Shown here piece after piece: positions 1-5,146 of a stretch of 5,146 nucleotides of DNA. The DNA lies in assembly GCA_934700265.1 (NCBI GenBank), contig CAKUXH010000069.1, positions 1 through 5,146 of the forward strand, read 5' to 3'. The position numbers and the translations under genes are program-made. The notes beneath the pieces were generated by a model, which made no database searches, was not told the DNA's origin, and worked only from the letters and a program-made list of their open reading frames with translations. The stretch's first letter is position 1; every line of letters starts with the position of its first letter. This DNA is from an uncultured Opitutales bacterium (lineage in GTDB: Bacteria > Verrucomicrobiota > Verrucomicrobiia > Opitutales > UBA9783).

Positions 1-978
1 AATATTGGCCTTGTACGCCAACCCAAAGACCAAAACTTTCGCTCCATTGGCTGATTTCTTCTGCATATTTAAGGCTGAGACAACTTTCTCTACAACATAG
101 GAGTGCATACGAAAATTAATTTCACCAGCCAACTCAATAAAGCGCGTATGAATCTCATACTCCTTTGCTTTCCAAGTCAGGTAAAATGGATCTACAGGGA
201 TACAATGCCCTCCCATACCAGGACCTGGATAAAATGGAGTAAAACCATAAGGTTTCGTTTTTGCCGCATCGATAATTTCCCAAACATCCATACCCATACG
301 GTCACAAATCATTTTTAATTCATTGACTGCAGAAATATTGATAGCTCTAAACGTATTCTCCCAAATTTTTACCATTTCAGCCGTTGAACATGACGAAACC
401 GGTACCAAAGTTTTCACGAACTTAGAATACAATGCAATAGCCTTTTTTTTGCATTCTTCGGTTACACCACTGATAACTTTAGGGACATTGTCAAAATTTG
501 ATAAAGGATTTCCTGGATCCTCCCTTTCTGGCGAATATCCTAAATAAAAATCAACACCAACTTTCCCGAACGCCTTTTCTAAGACTGGCAACATAACTTC
601 TATCGTTGTTCCTGGATATGTCGTAGATTCAAGCATAACCAAAACACCGCTAGAAGCATTTTCAGCTATGGATTTTACGCTCGATTCTATATAAGATAAA
701 TCCGGCGTATGTTGTTTCGTTAACGGGGTCGGTAAACAAATAATAACCGCTTCGGCTTCTTTTAAAACATCGAAGGTGGAAGACAGTTTCAAGTTTTTAC
801 CGCCTATGTAATTTGGAAAATTAGAAATATCTAACGCCGAAATTTTATTGATACCTTTGGACAAATCTTCAATCCGATTTTTATCGATATCGATACCGAT
901 GGCTGATAATCCCTTTTCAAGACAACGCTTCAATAAAGGACATCCCACATAACCTAAACCTATAACCGCAACGTTCAT
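1..978 (-). CDS. wbpA: UDP-N-acetylglucosamine 6-dehydrogenase (WbpA/TviB-like nucleotide-sugar dehydrogenase), C-terminus cut by window edge
   Basis: The reading frame is open from ATG at 978 to the left edge and gives 326 residues. The family is usually about 420-440 residues, so roughly the last 100 are outside the window. Visible in order: an N-terminal Rossmann NAD-binding loop VIGLGYVG (residues 5-12) with acidic D30/D32 at the end of strand 2; LPTPL (82-86); ESTTYPGTT (117-125); GYSPEREDPGN (147-157); EMVKIWENTFRAIN (201-214) with the family's catalytic Lys203 and Asn208; and GPGMGGHCIPVDPFYL (252-267) with the thiohemiacetal-forming Cys259. The last visible residues, VFGLAYKANI, begin the C-terminal UDP-binding domain. 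The family performs a cytosolic two-step NAD-dependent oxidation of a sugar C6 alcohol to a carboxylate. The PEREDPGN and KPYGFTPFYPGPG words match my memory of WbpA/TviB (UDP-GlcNAc) better than UDP-glucose dehydrogenase, so substrate choice is inference. The Shine-Dalgarno is weak (GAAGCAAAG). The gene is divergent from the acyltransferase operon. Confidence 0.93.
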   Translation of the reverse strand, partial: MNVAVIGLGYVGCPLLKRCLEKGLSAIGIDIDKNRIEDLSKGINKISALDISNFPNYIGGKNLKLSSTFDVLKEAEAVIICLPTPLTKQHTPDLSYIESSVKSIAENASSGVLVMLESTTYPGTTIEVMLPVLEKAFGKVGVDFYLGYSPEREDPGNPLSNFDNVPKVISGVTEECKKKAIALYSKFVKTLVPVSSCSTAEMVKIWENTFRAINISAVNELKMICDRMGMDVWEIIDAAKTKPYGFTPFYPGPGMGGHCIPVDPFYLTWKAKEYEIHTRFIELAGEINFRMHSYVVEKVVSALNMQKKSANGAKVLVFGLAYKANI

Positions 979-990
979 TTTCTTTGCTTC

Positions 991-1021
991 AATTTTCAAA
1001 ATCAATTTTTGATTGAAAATT
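991..1021. repeat. AT-rich inverted repeat (hairpin) in the dehydrogenase leader
   Basis: The left arm AATTTTCA plus ATCAA (991-998 and 1001-1005, with a two-base AA bulge) pairs with TTGAT plus TGAAAATT (1009-1021) around a three-base TTT loop. This gives 13 base pairs, only two of them G-C. It starts 13 bases upstream of the dehydrogenase ATG on the minus strand, so it would lie in or just before the mRNA leader. No gene ends here, so a terminator role is unlikely. It may be an operator or a leader stem-loop, or simply AT-rich symmetry. Confidence 0.55.
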
Positions 1022-1070
1022 CATTTCTAAATAAAGTCAATTTCTAAATAAAGTCAATTTCTAAATAAAA
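1021..1070. repeat. 17-bp tandem repeat, three units
   Basis: The unit TCAATTTCTAAATAAAG occurs at 1037-1053, again at 1054-1070 with the last base changed to A, and as a 16-base version lacking one A at 1021-1036. The minus-strand reading of each junction gives TTGACT (1035-1040 and 1052-1057), a near-consensus -35 word placed repeatedly about 70 bases upstream of the dehydrogenase start. The array directly abuts the hairpin at 991-1021. It could be a set of regulator binding sites or a length-variable promoter spacer. Replication slippage is a sufficient origin. Confidence 0.85.
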
Positions 1071-1207
1071 TCACGAAGCACTGATCCTAGGATGTAGTTT
1101 CTCACGATTTCATAAATGATTTCCGTAGGAACTAGCCCGTAGATTTGATGTCCAAAAATAGTCTTTTTATGTTTGCTTTTTATCAAATTTTTATCGATTC
1201 TAGAGTC

Positions 1208-2659
1208 ATGCTATTCTGCGATTTCATATATTTTGCACTACTATTGCCGATTACAGCATTTTTGTATTGGAAGGTTATCGCATGTAGACGTTTTTCATTA
1301 GCAATTCCAATATTGATCATTGCGTCGGCGGTATTTTACATCACGTGGAGTTGGAAGTTCTTTTTACTCCTGCTGGGGTCTGCTACAACCAATTTCTTTG
1401 TTGGTAGGAAACTCTTATCGACAGAAAGGAATCCTTTCATTTTATTGTTGGGTGTATTATTTAACGTAAGTTTACTTGGGTACTTCAAATACTTTAATTT
1501 TTTTATCGATAACTGCAATTGGCTTTTGGGAACCCATTTCCAATTTGCGAAAATTATTTTGCCTCTGGGAATCAGCTTTTATACTTTTCAGCAAATTGCC
1601 TACATTGTAGACGCTTACAAACATGAAATCCAACCTTGTAGTTTTTTCACCTATGTCCTTTTCGTCATTTATTTCCCACAGCTGGTTGCAGGTCCAATCG
1701 TCCACTACCAAGAAATGATGCCGCAATTCGGTTTCCATAAAAAGGTACGTTGGGATCTTATGTGGGAAGGCTTGTTCATCTTCATTTGTGGTTTATTTAA
1801 GAAAATTATTATTGCCGATAAATTGGCTGTCTTTGTTCAACAGGGCTATGGAAATGTTGATCAAATCGGATTTTTAGGCGCTTGGCTGTTGAGTTTGAGT
1901 TATACGTTCCAGCTTTATTTCGATTTCAGTGGTTATGCCGACATGGCTATTGGTTCCGGATTATTTTTTGGTATTCGTCTTCCCGAAAACTTTAATTCGC
2001 CCTATAAAGCGCTCGACATACAAGATTTTTGGCGCCGTTGGCATATAACCCTTTCAACTTGGCTCAAAAATTATATCTATATTCCACTTGGTGGAAGCCA
2101 TTGCACATTGTTAAGAACGTGTATCAATTTATTTCTTACGTTTTTTATCGGTGGTATTTGGCATGGTGCCGGCTGGACTTTCATCTTATGGGGAACCTTT
2201 CACGGCCTTGCTACCGTTATTCATCACCTCTGGCGTCAAACCGGCTTGCATCTTAATAAATTTTTCGCTTGGTTTATTACCTTCAATTTTGTCAATTTCG
2301 CTTTGATCTTTTTTAGAGCTGAGTCTGTAGGGGATGCAGAGAAAATGGTTAAGACCATGTTCAATATTTCTTGGCTAAAGGAAATTGGAAATGGTTGGCA
2401 TGCGCTAACACACGCTGCTTTGTTGCGTGGTACATTGTTCTCAAGTTCCCAACTTCGTTATAATTTAAAATATTGCCTTGTTTGCCTATTCATTTGCCTG
2501 TTTTTGAAAAATATCCGAGATCAGTTTTCCAGATTTTGTAAACCTTCTATTATCAAAATTTTCTTCTTAATAGCAGTTTTTTGGGGAACGATAGCAGCTA
2601 TTATTTCAAGAATTTGTGAAAATGCAGACAGGATAGATTTTCTTTATTGGCAGTTTTAA
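1208..2659 (+). CDS. MBOAT family O-acyltransferase (AlgI/PatA-like), polysaccharide acetylation
   Basis: This is a polytopic inner-membrane protein of 483 residues, close to the usual 460-520 for AlgI-type enzymes. Counting from ATG 1208, the diagnostic motifs are LPLGISFYTFQQ (118-129), QLVAGPIVHY (158-167), LYFDFSGYADMA (236-247), DFWRRWHITLS (273-283), WLKNYIYIPLGG (285-296) and the active-site segment IGGIWHGAGW with His319, followed by GTFHGL (His332). His319 sits where the essential histidine of AlgI (about 322) is expected. The family takes acyl groups, normally acetyl, from a cytoplasmic donor and passes them across the membrane to a periplasmic acceptor. The frame is open upstream to TTG 1145 and ATG 1148, which would add 20-21 residues. 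I chose 1208 because MLFCDFIYFALLLPIT is the canonical N-terminus. No start has a good Shine-Dalgarno, so the start is unsure. Four bases before the next gene implies an operon. The glycan substrate cannot be read from the sequence. Confidence 0.93.
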   Translation: MLFCDFIYFALLLPITAFLYWKVIACRRFSLAIPILIIASAVFYITWSWKFFLLLLGSATTNFFVGRKLLSTERNPFILLLGVLFNVSLLGYFKYFNFFIDNCNWLLGTHFQFAKIILPLGISFYTFQQIAYIVDAYKHEIQPCSFFTYVLFVIYFPQLVAGPIVHYQEMMPQFGFHKKVRWDLMWEGLFIFICGLFKKIIIADKLAVFVQQGYGNVDQIGFLGAWLLSLSYTFQLYFDFSGYADMAIGSGLFFGIRLPENFNSPYKALDIQDFWRRWHITLSTWLKNYIYIPLGGSHCTLLRTCINLFLTFFIGGIWHGAGWTFILWGTFHGLATVIHHLWRQTGLHLNKFFAWFITFNFVNFALIFFRAESVGDAEKMVKTMFNISWLKEIGNGWHALTHAALLRGTLFSSSQLRYNLKYCLVCLFICLFLKNIRDQFSRFCKPSIIKIFFLIAVFWGTIAAIISRICENADRIDFLYWQF

Positions 2660-2663
2660 TTAT

Positions 2664-3746
2664 ATGAGCAATTACAAATTTTGTACGTTATTTTTTATTG
2701 GCATCAATATTTTGATGGCGATAAGCATTGCAGTATTAACATATACATTGGATCCTTTTTGTATTTGGCATATGCCATGGTTCAAATTTCATAAGTATTA
2801 CAACAATCAACTTATGAATATCGGTTTGGTAAATAATATTTTACCTAATAACCCTCAAATAGATACATTTATCGGAATAAGTTCACACTTCCAAGATATT
2901 CCTTTAACACCAGCGGATAATGCAATAAACGGTTACGTCAGCAGTGGTAATTATTTGGATTTTGAATTCTTGTTTCAAAAGCTTTTAAATACGAAGTCTA
3001 TAAAACATATTGTTTATTCATTTGAACCGTTTTGGGTAGAATCGAGATTGCAAGGACCTCACTTAGATACAAAAAATGTCTTTTTGAGAAGTGTAAATTG
3101 GGCCTTAAAGACATCTTTAGAAGGTTTGGGTATCAAAAATTTTGATGGCAAAAATTCTTTGTTGGGTTGGTCTTATCGTTGGGATCAGCCAGAGTTTCAA
3201 AAAGCTCAGAAGGAATTTTGTAAGAACGCCAACCAGATTGAACTTTTCAAAAATTTTGAAGAACAAAAAATTTCCAAGGAGCAAAAAGTTACTTTTGAAA
3301 CAATCATCGAAAAACATATTTTACCTTATGTATTAAAGGCCAAAAACGTAACATTTCACTTCGTGATTCCGCCTTATTCATTTATAAGATTTTTGGAAAC
3401 AGAATTGACGATGCAATATGTTTATATGCAGAGGTTATTGGTGGAAAAACTATCTGAGATTGACAATGTAAAAATTTATGGATTCTATGACTGTGATTTT
3501 GTCCAAAATTTAGCAAACTATTATGATTCTCATCATGCACAACCTAATATCGTAAGATTTTACTTTTACTGTACGAAACGCGATTGGCATCGTTTAACTT
3601 TAGATAATTACGATGATTATGAAAAGAAAATGCTCAAAGCTTTAAGAAACTTTAAGGTAAAAGATGTTTATCCTCCTATGGATCGCTTCGAAGATCTTAT
3701 AAAAAAAGAGGAAGAAAAACAAACCAAAGTATTCGATAAGCAATAA
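2664..3746 (+). CDS. membrane-anchored SGNH-like (AlgX/DltD-type) partner protein of the MBOAT acyltransferase
   Basis: The product has 360 residues. Residues 7-27 form one hydrophobic helix (signal anchor), so the rest probably lies in the periplasm. After it come DPFCIWHMPW (30-39) and YYNNQLMNIGLVNN (45-58), which resemble the 'DPF...YNNQ...N.GL..N' opening of the uncharacterised proteins often encoded beside AlgI-type MBOATs. A hydrophobic strand ending TFIGISSHFQ (68-77) matches the SGNH block I position (usually G-T-S), with Ser73 or Ser74 as nucleophile candidate. Near the C-terminus, NYYDSHHAQPNI (285-296) supplies Asp288 and His291 in the D-x-x-H spacing expected of the catalytic pair. 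In this model the MBOAT delivers acetyl groups and this protein transfers them to the glycan. The gene starts 4 bases after the acyltransferase stop, without a clear Shine-Dalgarno, and is probably translationally coupled. A charged tail (331-360) looks disordered. Family assignment is from motif order and context, not a database match. Confidence 0.72.
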   Translation: MSNYKFCTLFFIGINILMAISIAVLTYTLDPFCIWHMPWFKFHKYYNNQLMNIGLVNNILPNNPQIDTFIGISSHFQDIPLTPADNAINGYVSSGNYLDFEFLFQKLLNTKSIKHIVYSFEPFWVESRLQGPHLDTKNVFLRSVNWALKTSLEGLGIKNFDGKNSLLGWSYRWDQPEFQKAQKEFCKNANQIELFKNFEEQKISKEQKVTFETIIEKHILPYVLKAKNVTFHFVIPPYSFIRFLETELTMQYVYMQRLLVEKLSEIDNVKIYGFYDCDFVQNLANYYDSHHAQPNIVRFYFYCTKRDWHRLTLDNYDDYEKKMLKALRNFKVKDVYPPMDRFEDLIKKEEEKQTKVFDKQ

Positions 3747-3747
3747 T

Positions 3748-4005
3748 GTTGAGCAGGCAAGCTGTATTGTTTTACACAAAGTAAGTAAACGTGTATTTGT
3801 TAATGCGGGTGGAAGTTTTTATTAAAAAGATTCGAAGGACAAAGTTTTGAAAGGAAAACTTTTAACTCTTATCTCAGGTAAAAACACAGAAACTATATTT
3901 GTAACCCATCCTTATGTATATCATTTTAACTTACTCCAGGGATCTAAATTTATAGCTGCCTTTGTTAGAGACGCAGTTTTTTTGGTTGTATCAGAGAGAG
4001 ATTAA
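3748..4005 (+). pseudogene. possible decayed reading frame with one internal stop
   Basis: One frame reads through from 3748 to TAA at 4003-4005, interrupted by a single TAA at 3823-3825. The first part gives about 25 residues ending RVFVNAGGSFY. The second gives about 59, including KLLTLISGKNTETIFV and THPYVYHFNLLQGSKFIAAF. The composition (mixed hydrophobic strands, few rare residues) looks more protein-like than random AT-rich DNA. However, there is no good start codon with a ribosome site, and I recognise no family. TTG 3847 could start a 52-residue product. It may be a gene relic or chance. Confidence 0.25.
3841..3862. terminator. weak AT-rich hairpin downstream of the acyltransferase operon
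   Basis: AAAGTTTT (3841-3848) pairs with AAAACTTT (3855-3862) around the loop GAAAGG. This gives 8 base pairs with one G-C, and only short T-rich sequence follows. It lies about 95 bases past the operon's last stop codon. It could help end transcription, but the stem is too weak for a confident terminator call. Confidence 0.2.
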
Positions 4006-4189
4006 GACGAAGATAAACCTGGAGGCGTGGAATGCTAGAGATTAGTCTAAAATCAAAAATTGGACATTTACCAAAGCGGAGTAGGCAATGGTAGCATCAT
4101 TCGAGGGATAATCTGTGATTCATGGAGACCGTTTTATGGATTTCAAGAACACACCCCCTTTGCGAAATGATGCGAAACGAGCAATGTTT

Positions 4190-4444
4190 TTACCCAACGA
4201 AGCCAAGACTCATCTGCCAATATCCTTGTAAAGAGCGCAGTAATCGCAGATTCCTTTCGATAGGGCGTTGTAAGTAGGGTTCGTAGCGAATAATTTTGTC
4301 GGTGTTTTCTGCGGATGGCAATTGCGCTACGGATTCATAAATGGAACGTTTATGATCAAATTTTTGGAGGTTATCCTCGTAATAGTCCGACATACTACTA
4401 CCCAAGCGCAATTTGTTTTCAATGTACTCCAAGAGGTAGGATTT
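4190..4444 (-). pseudogene. remnant of an uncharacterised 'DKIxRYE...LQ' family protein (C-terminal part)
   Basis: The frame is open from 4444 to TAA at 4190-4192, with TTG at 4432 and ATG at 4393 as the only plausible starts (80 or 67 residues). It contains LPSAENTDKIIRYEPYLQ and then RNLRLLRSLQ. This spacing matches the C-terminal end of a widespread uncharacterised bacterial family whose usual form is 'LPs....eKi.RYE..l.R...R.l..L..LQ'. The larger N-terminal part normally ahead of that motif is missing, and there is no Shine-Dalgarno, so I read it as a truncated copy. The frame just upstream (about 4445-4494) encodes protein-like LKDLLQKILKNPTS in a different phase. The phases meet at an A5 run (4442-4446 complement), so a frameshift is possible. 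It could instead be a short functional gene. The family link is from memory of the motif. Confidence 0.45.
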
Positions 4445-4446
4445 TT

Positions 4447-4470
4447 AAGGATCTTTTGTAAAAGATCTTT
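4447..4470. terminator. palindromic hairpin after the Nudix gene
   Basis: AAGGATCTTTT (4447-4457) pairs with AAAAGATCTTT (4460-4470) over a two-base GT centre: eleven pairs, one of them a G-T wobble in the plus-strand reading. It begins 25 bases past the Nudix stop in that gene's direction and would lie in the mRNA tail. In the minus-strand reading it is followed by A-rich rather than T-rich sequence, so it is a poor classical terminator, though it may protect the 3' end. It may also be part of a coding remnant. Confidence 0.3.
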
Positions 4471-4494
4471 CAAGGTTATAATTTCTGCCTTATT

Positions 4495-4998
4495 TTAGGT
4501 TTTTCGGTTTAAATCGATTTCAATGGGTTGTTTCGGAAATCGTTTTTCAAGAATAGAAGGCAGGAGATCAGATAAACCGATAGGGTAAATGGTCTCTTGG
4601 AAATTTTTTATAGCATCTAAAGAGAACCAGCTTAAATTTTTCAAATGCCTGGATTCCCAATTATCCAACTGATAGAATTGCAAATCATTCGTATTCGTGT
4701 ATACCACAAAGAAAAATTGTCGAATATCTAATGGCTTATCATTCTTTAGCAAATTCACAGTTCCTTGCCAAACAACAGGGCCAACCTCAAGATTATGCCT
4801 TTTCAAACCTGTTTCTTCCTGCAGTTCACGATAAATAGCCTCGAGCATCGTCTCGCTTTCTTCAATTTTCCCTCCCGGTAAAAACCAAAAACGCCCCTTA
4901 TAACTACCATCTACCGATCTTAATTTAGAATCTTCAGCCGAAACAAGCGCAATTTCGTTTTGTTTATTGATTAATAAGATTCGAACAGATTGTTGCAT
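4495..4998 (-). CDS. Nudix hydrolase
   Basis: The product is a 167-residue cytosolic protein. The full Nudix box GX5EX7REUXEEXGU is present at residues 43-65: it opens GGKIEESE (42-49) and closes RELQEETGL (57-65), with Glu58, Glu61 and Glu62 in the metal-binding positions. The strand before it, VRILLINKQNEIALV (5-19), and FWFLPGG (37-43) fit the fold. Such enzymes cleave nucleoside diphosphates linked to another group, removing damaged nucleotides or trimming nucleotide sugars or cofactors; the substrate cannot be told from the sequence. ATG 4998 was chosen because GGAGG lies 4 bases upstream (5003-5007 complement). An ATG at 5010 and TTG at 5070 are in frame, but the predicted transcript would begin near 5011, so the 5010 start would leave no room for a ribosome site. 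It lies 75 bases from the upstream partial gene and appears to have its own promoter. No functional link to the polysaccharide genes is evident. Confidence 0.93.
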   Translation of the reverse strand: MQQSVRILLINKQNEIALVSAEDSKLRSVDGSYKGRFWFLPGGKIEESETMLEAIYRELQEETGLKRHNLEVGPVVWQGTVNLLKNDKPLDIRQFFFVVYTNTNDLQFYQLDNWESRHLKNLSWFSLDAIKNFQETIYPIGLSDLLPSILEKRFPKQPIEIDLNRKT

Positions 4999-5002
4999 AA
5001 AT

Positions 5003-5007
5003 CCTCC
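5003..5007 (-). promoter_or_regulatory. Shine-Dalgarno GGAGG that fixes the Nudix start
   Basis: On the minus strand GGGAGG is followed by ATTT and then ATG at 4998. It is the strongest ribosome site in the window and favours this start over the in-frame ATG at 5010, which overlaps it. Confidence 0.8.
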
Positions 5008-5017
5008 CATGTTTGTT

Positions 5018-5046
5018 ATTATCGAAGGAATGGCCGGAAATTGCAA
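5018..5046 (-). promoter_or_regulatory. sigma-70-like promoter for the Nudix gene
   Basis: On the minus strand TTGCAA (5041-5046, 4 of 6 to consensus) is followed after exactly 17 bases by GATAAT (5018-5023, 5 of 6). Transcription would start near 5011, giving a leader of about a dozen bases that contains the GGAGG. The spacing and the fit with the ribosome site make this the best promoter candidate here, though it is only a consensus match. Confidence 0.55.
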
Positions 5047-5073
5047 AAGATTATTTGTGGTTTTTATCAACGA

Positions 5074-5146
5074 TTAAATCCATAAATTTCTTTTTTGCCA
5101 CCAAGCACCAGATTTGAATTCTTCGGGTATCTTACCATCCCATATA
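5074..5146 (-). CDS. C-terminal end of an unidentified gene, cut by window edge
   Basis: One minus-strand frame is open from the right edge to TAA at 5074-5076 and encodes 23 residues containing WDGKIPEEFKSGAWWQKRN. Tryptophan, acidic and glycine use looks like real protein. The distance of 75 bases to the Nudix start suits a neighbouring gene in the same direction. A second frame, ending near 5067 in YGFNR, is also open, so the choice of frame is uncertain. I do not recognise the family from so short a tail. Confidence 0.4.
   Translation of the reverse strand, partial: IWDGKIPEEFKSGAWWQKRNLWI

Larger units (their letters stand above)
979..1207. promoter_or_regulatory. divergent intergenic control region between dehydrogenase and acyltransferase genes
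   Basis: This 229-base AT-rich gap separates two diverging genes, so it must hold both promoters. On the minus strand a -35-like TTGACT (1035-1040) lies 17 bases before TTCAAT (1012-1017, 4 of 6 to the -10 consensus), a possible promoter for the dehydrogenase. On the plus strand TTGATG (1145-1150) lies 17 bases before TATGTT (1168-1173), a weak candidate for the acyltransferase operon. The gap also contains a hairpin, a 17-bp tandem repeat and the 10-bp palindrome ATCCTAGGAT (1084-1093), a possible but unproven operator. The promoter calls rest only on short consensus matches in AT-rich DNA. Confidence 0.35.
3747..4189. other. gene-poor stretch with no intact gene
   Basis: These 443 bases between the acyltransferase operon and the minus-strand remnant contain no convincing complete gene in six frames. 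Present are a broken plus-strand frame (3748-4005), a small AT hairpin (3841-3862), a 20-codon frame with a fair GGAGG at 4032-4094, and the near-perfect direct repeat TGCGAAATGA/TGCGAAACGA (4161-4180). The high stop density after 4005 looks like decayed DNA. No transposase fragment, tRNA or long inverted repeat was seen. Confidence 0.6.

Noticed and set aside
103..547. Two plus-strand open frames (103-318 and 323-547)
   Set aside because: They lie antisense to the dehydrogenase, whose minus-strand frame carries all the family motifs; the plus-strand products match nothing.
1021..1070. CRISPR array
   Set aside because: The 17-bp units are directly adjacent with no spacers, and no cas genes are present.
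1336..2256. Minus-strand frames 1336-1518 and 1472-1738, and plus-strand frame 2029-2256
   Set aside because: They are shadows of the MBOAT gene, which has conserved motifs throughout these stretches.
3117..3336. Open frames 3117-3317 (minus) and 3142-3336 (plus)
   Set aside because: They are contained in the SGNH-like partner gene in other phases; both are low-complexity lysine/phenylalanine-rich products.
4032..4094. 20-codon frame with GGAGG six bases before its ATG
   Set aside because: The ribosome site is good, but the product is tiny, basic and unrecognised, and it sits in decayed sequence; no promoter or homologue to support it.
4136..4234. Plus-strand 32-codon frame starting ATG 4136
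   Set aside because: It partly overlaps the minus-strand remnant, has no ribosome site and no recognisable product.
4999..5070. Longer Nudix protein starting at TTG 5070 or ATG 5010
   Set aside because: A consensus-like promoter (5018-5046) and GGAGG (5003-5007) lie inside that extension and point to ATG 4998.
5067..5146. Alternative edge frame ending in YGFNR
   Set aside because: It is open but less protein-like than the frame ending at 5074; only sequence to the right can settle it.

Overview
The window is AT-rich DNA (roughly 35-40% G+C by eye) from a bacterium. Its genes belong to cell-surface polysaccharide synthesis and modification, which suggests a Gram-negative host. Nothing in the sequence fixes the genus. 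Codon use is AT-biased in all the recognisable genes, and the right-hand part holds decayed, gene-poor DNA typical of an accessory region.

Left part (1-978, minus strand): the first 326 residues of a nucleotide-sugar 6-dehydrogenase of the WbpA/TviB type (UDP-N-acetylglucosamine to UDP-N-acetylglucosaminuronate). Its C-terminus runs off the left edge. A divergent intergenic region follows (979-1207). It holds a 13-bp AT-rich hairpin and three tandem 17-bp units that carry TTGACT, a promoter -35-like word, on the minus strand.

Centre (1208-3746, plus strand): a two-gene operon. The first gene is an AlgI/PatA-type membrane-bound O-acyltransferase (MBOAT). Four bases after it comes a signal-anchored protein that looks like the SGNH/AlgX/DltD-like partner usually paired with such MBOATs. 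Together they form a classic module that moves acyl groups across the inner membrane onto an extracytoplasmic glycan. Next to a hexuronate-forming dehydrogenase, the simplest reading is synthesis plus O-acetylation of a uronic-acid-containing capsule, O-antigen or exopolysaccharide, similar in logic to alginate or Vi antigen.

Right part (3747-5146): about 450 bases without a convincing intact gene, including a broken reading frame. After that comes a minus-strand remnant (4190-4444) carrying the C-terminal 'DKIIRYE...LQ' motif of a widespread uncharacterised family. Next are an intact minus-strand Nudix hydrolase (4495-4998) with a good promoter and Shine-Dalgarno, and the last 23 codons of another minus-strand gene at the right edge.

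I see no RNA gene, CRISPR array or complete insertion sequence. Nothing here is clearly a new system. The most interesting points are the diverged SGNH-like partner, the repeat/hairpin control region, and the two decayed frames.
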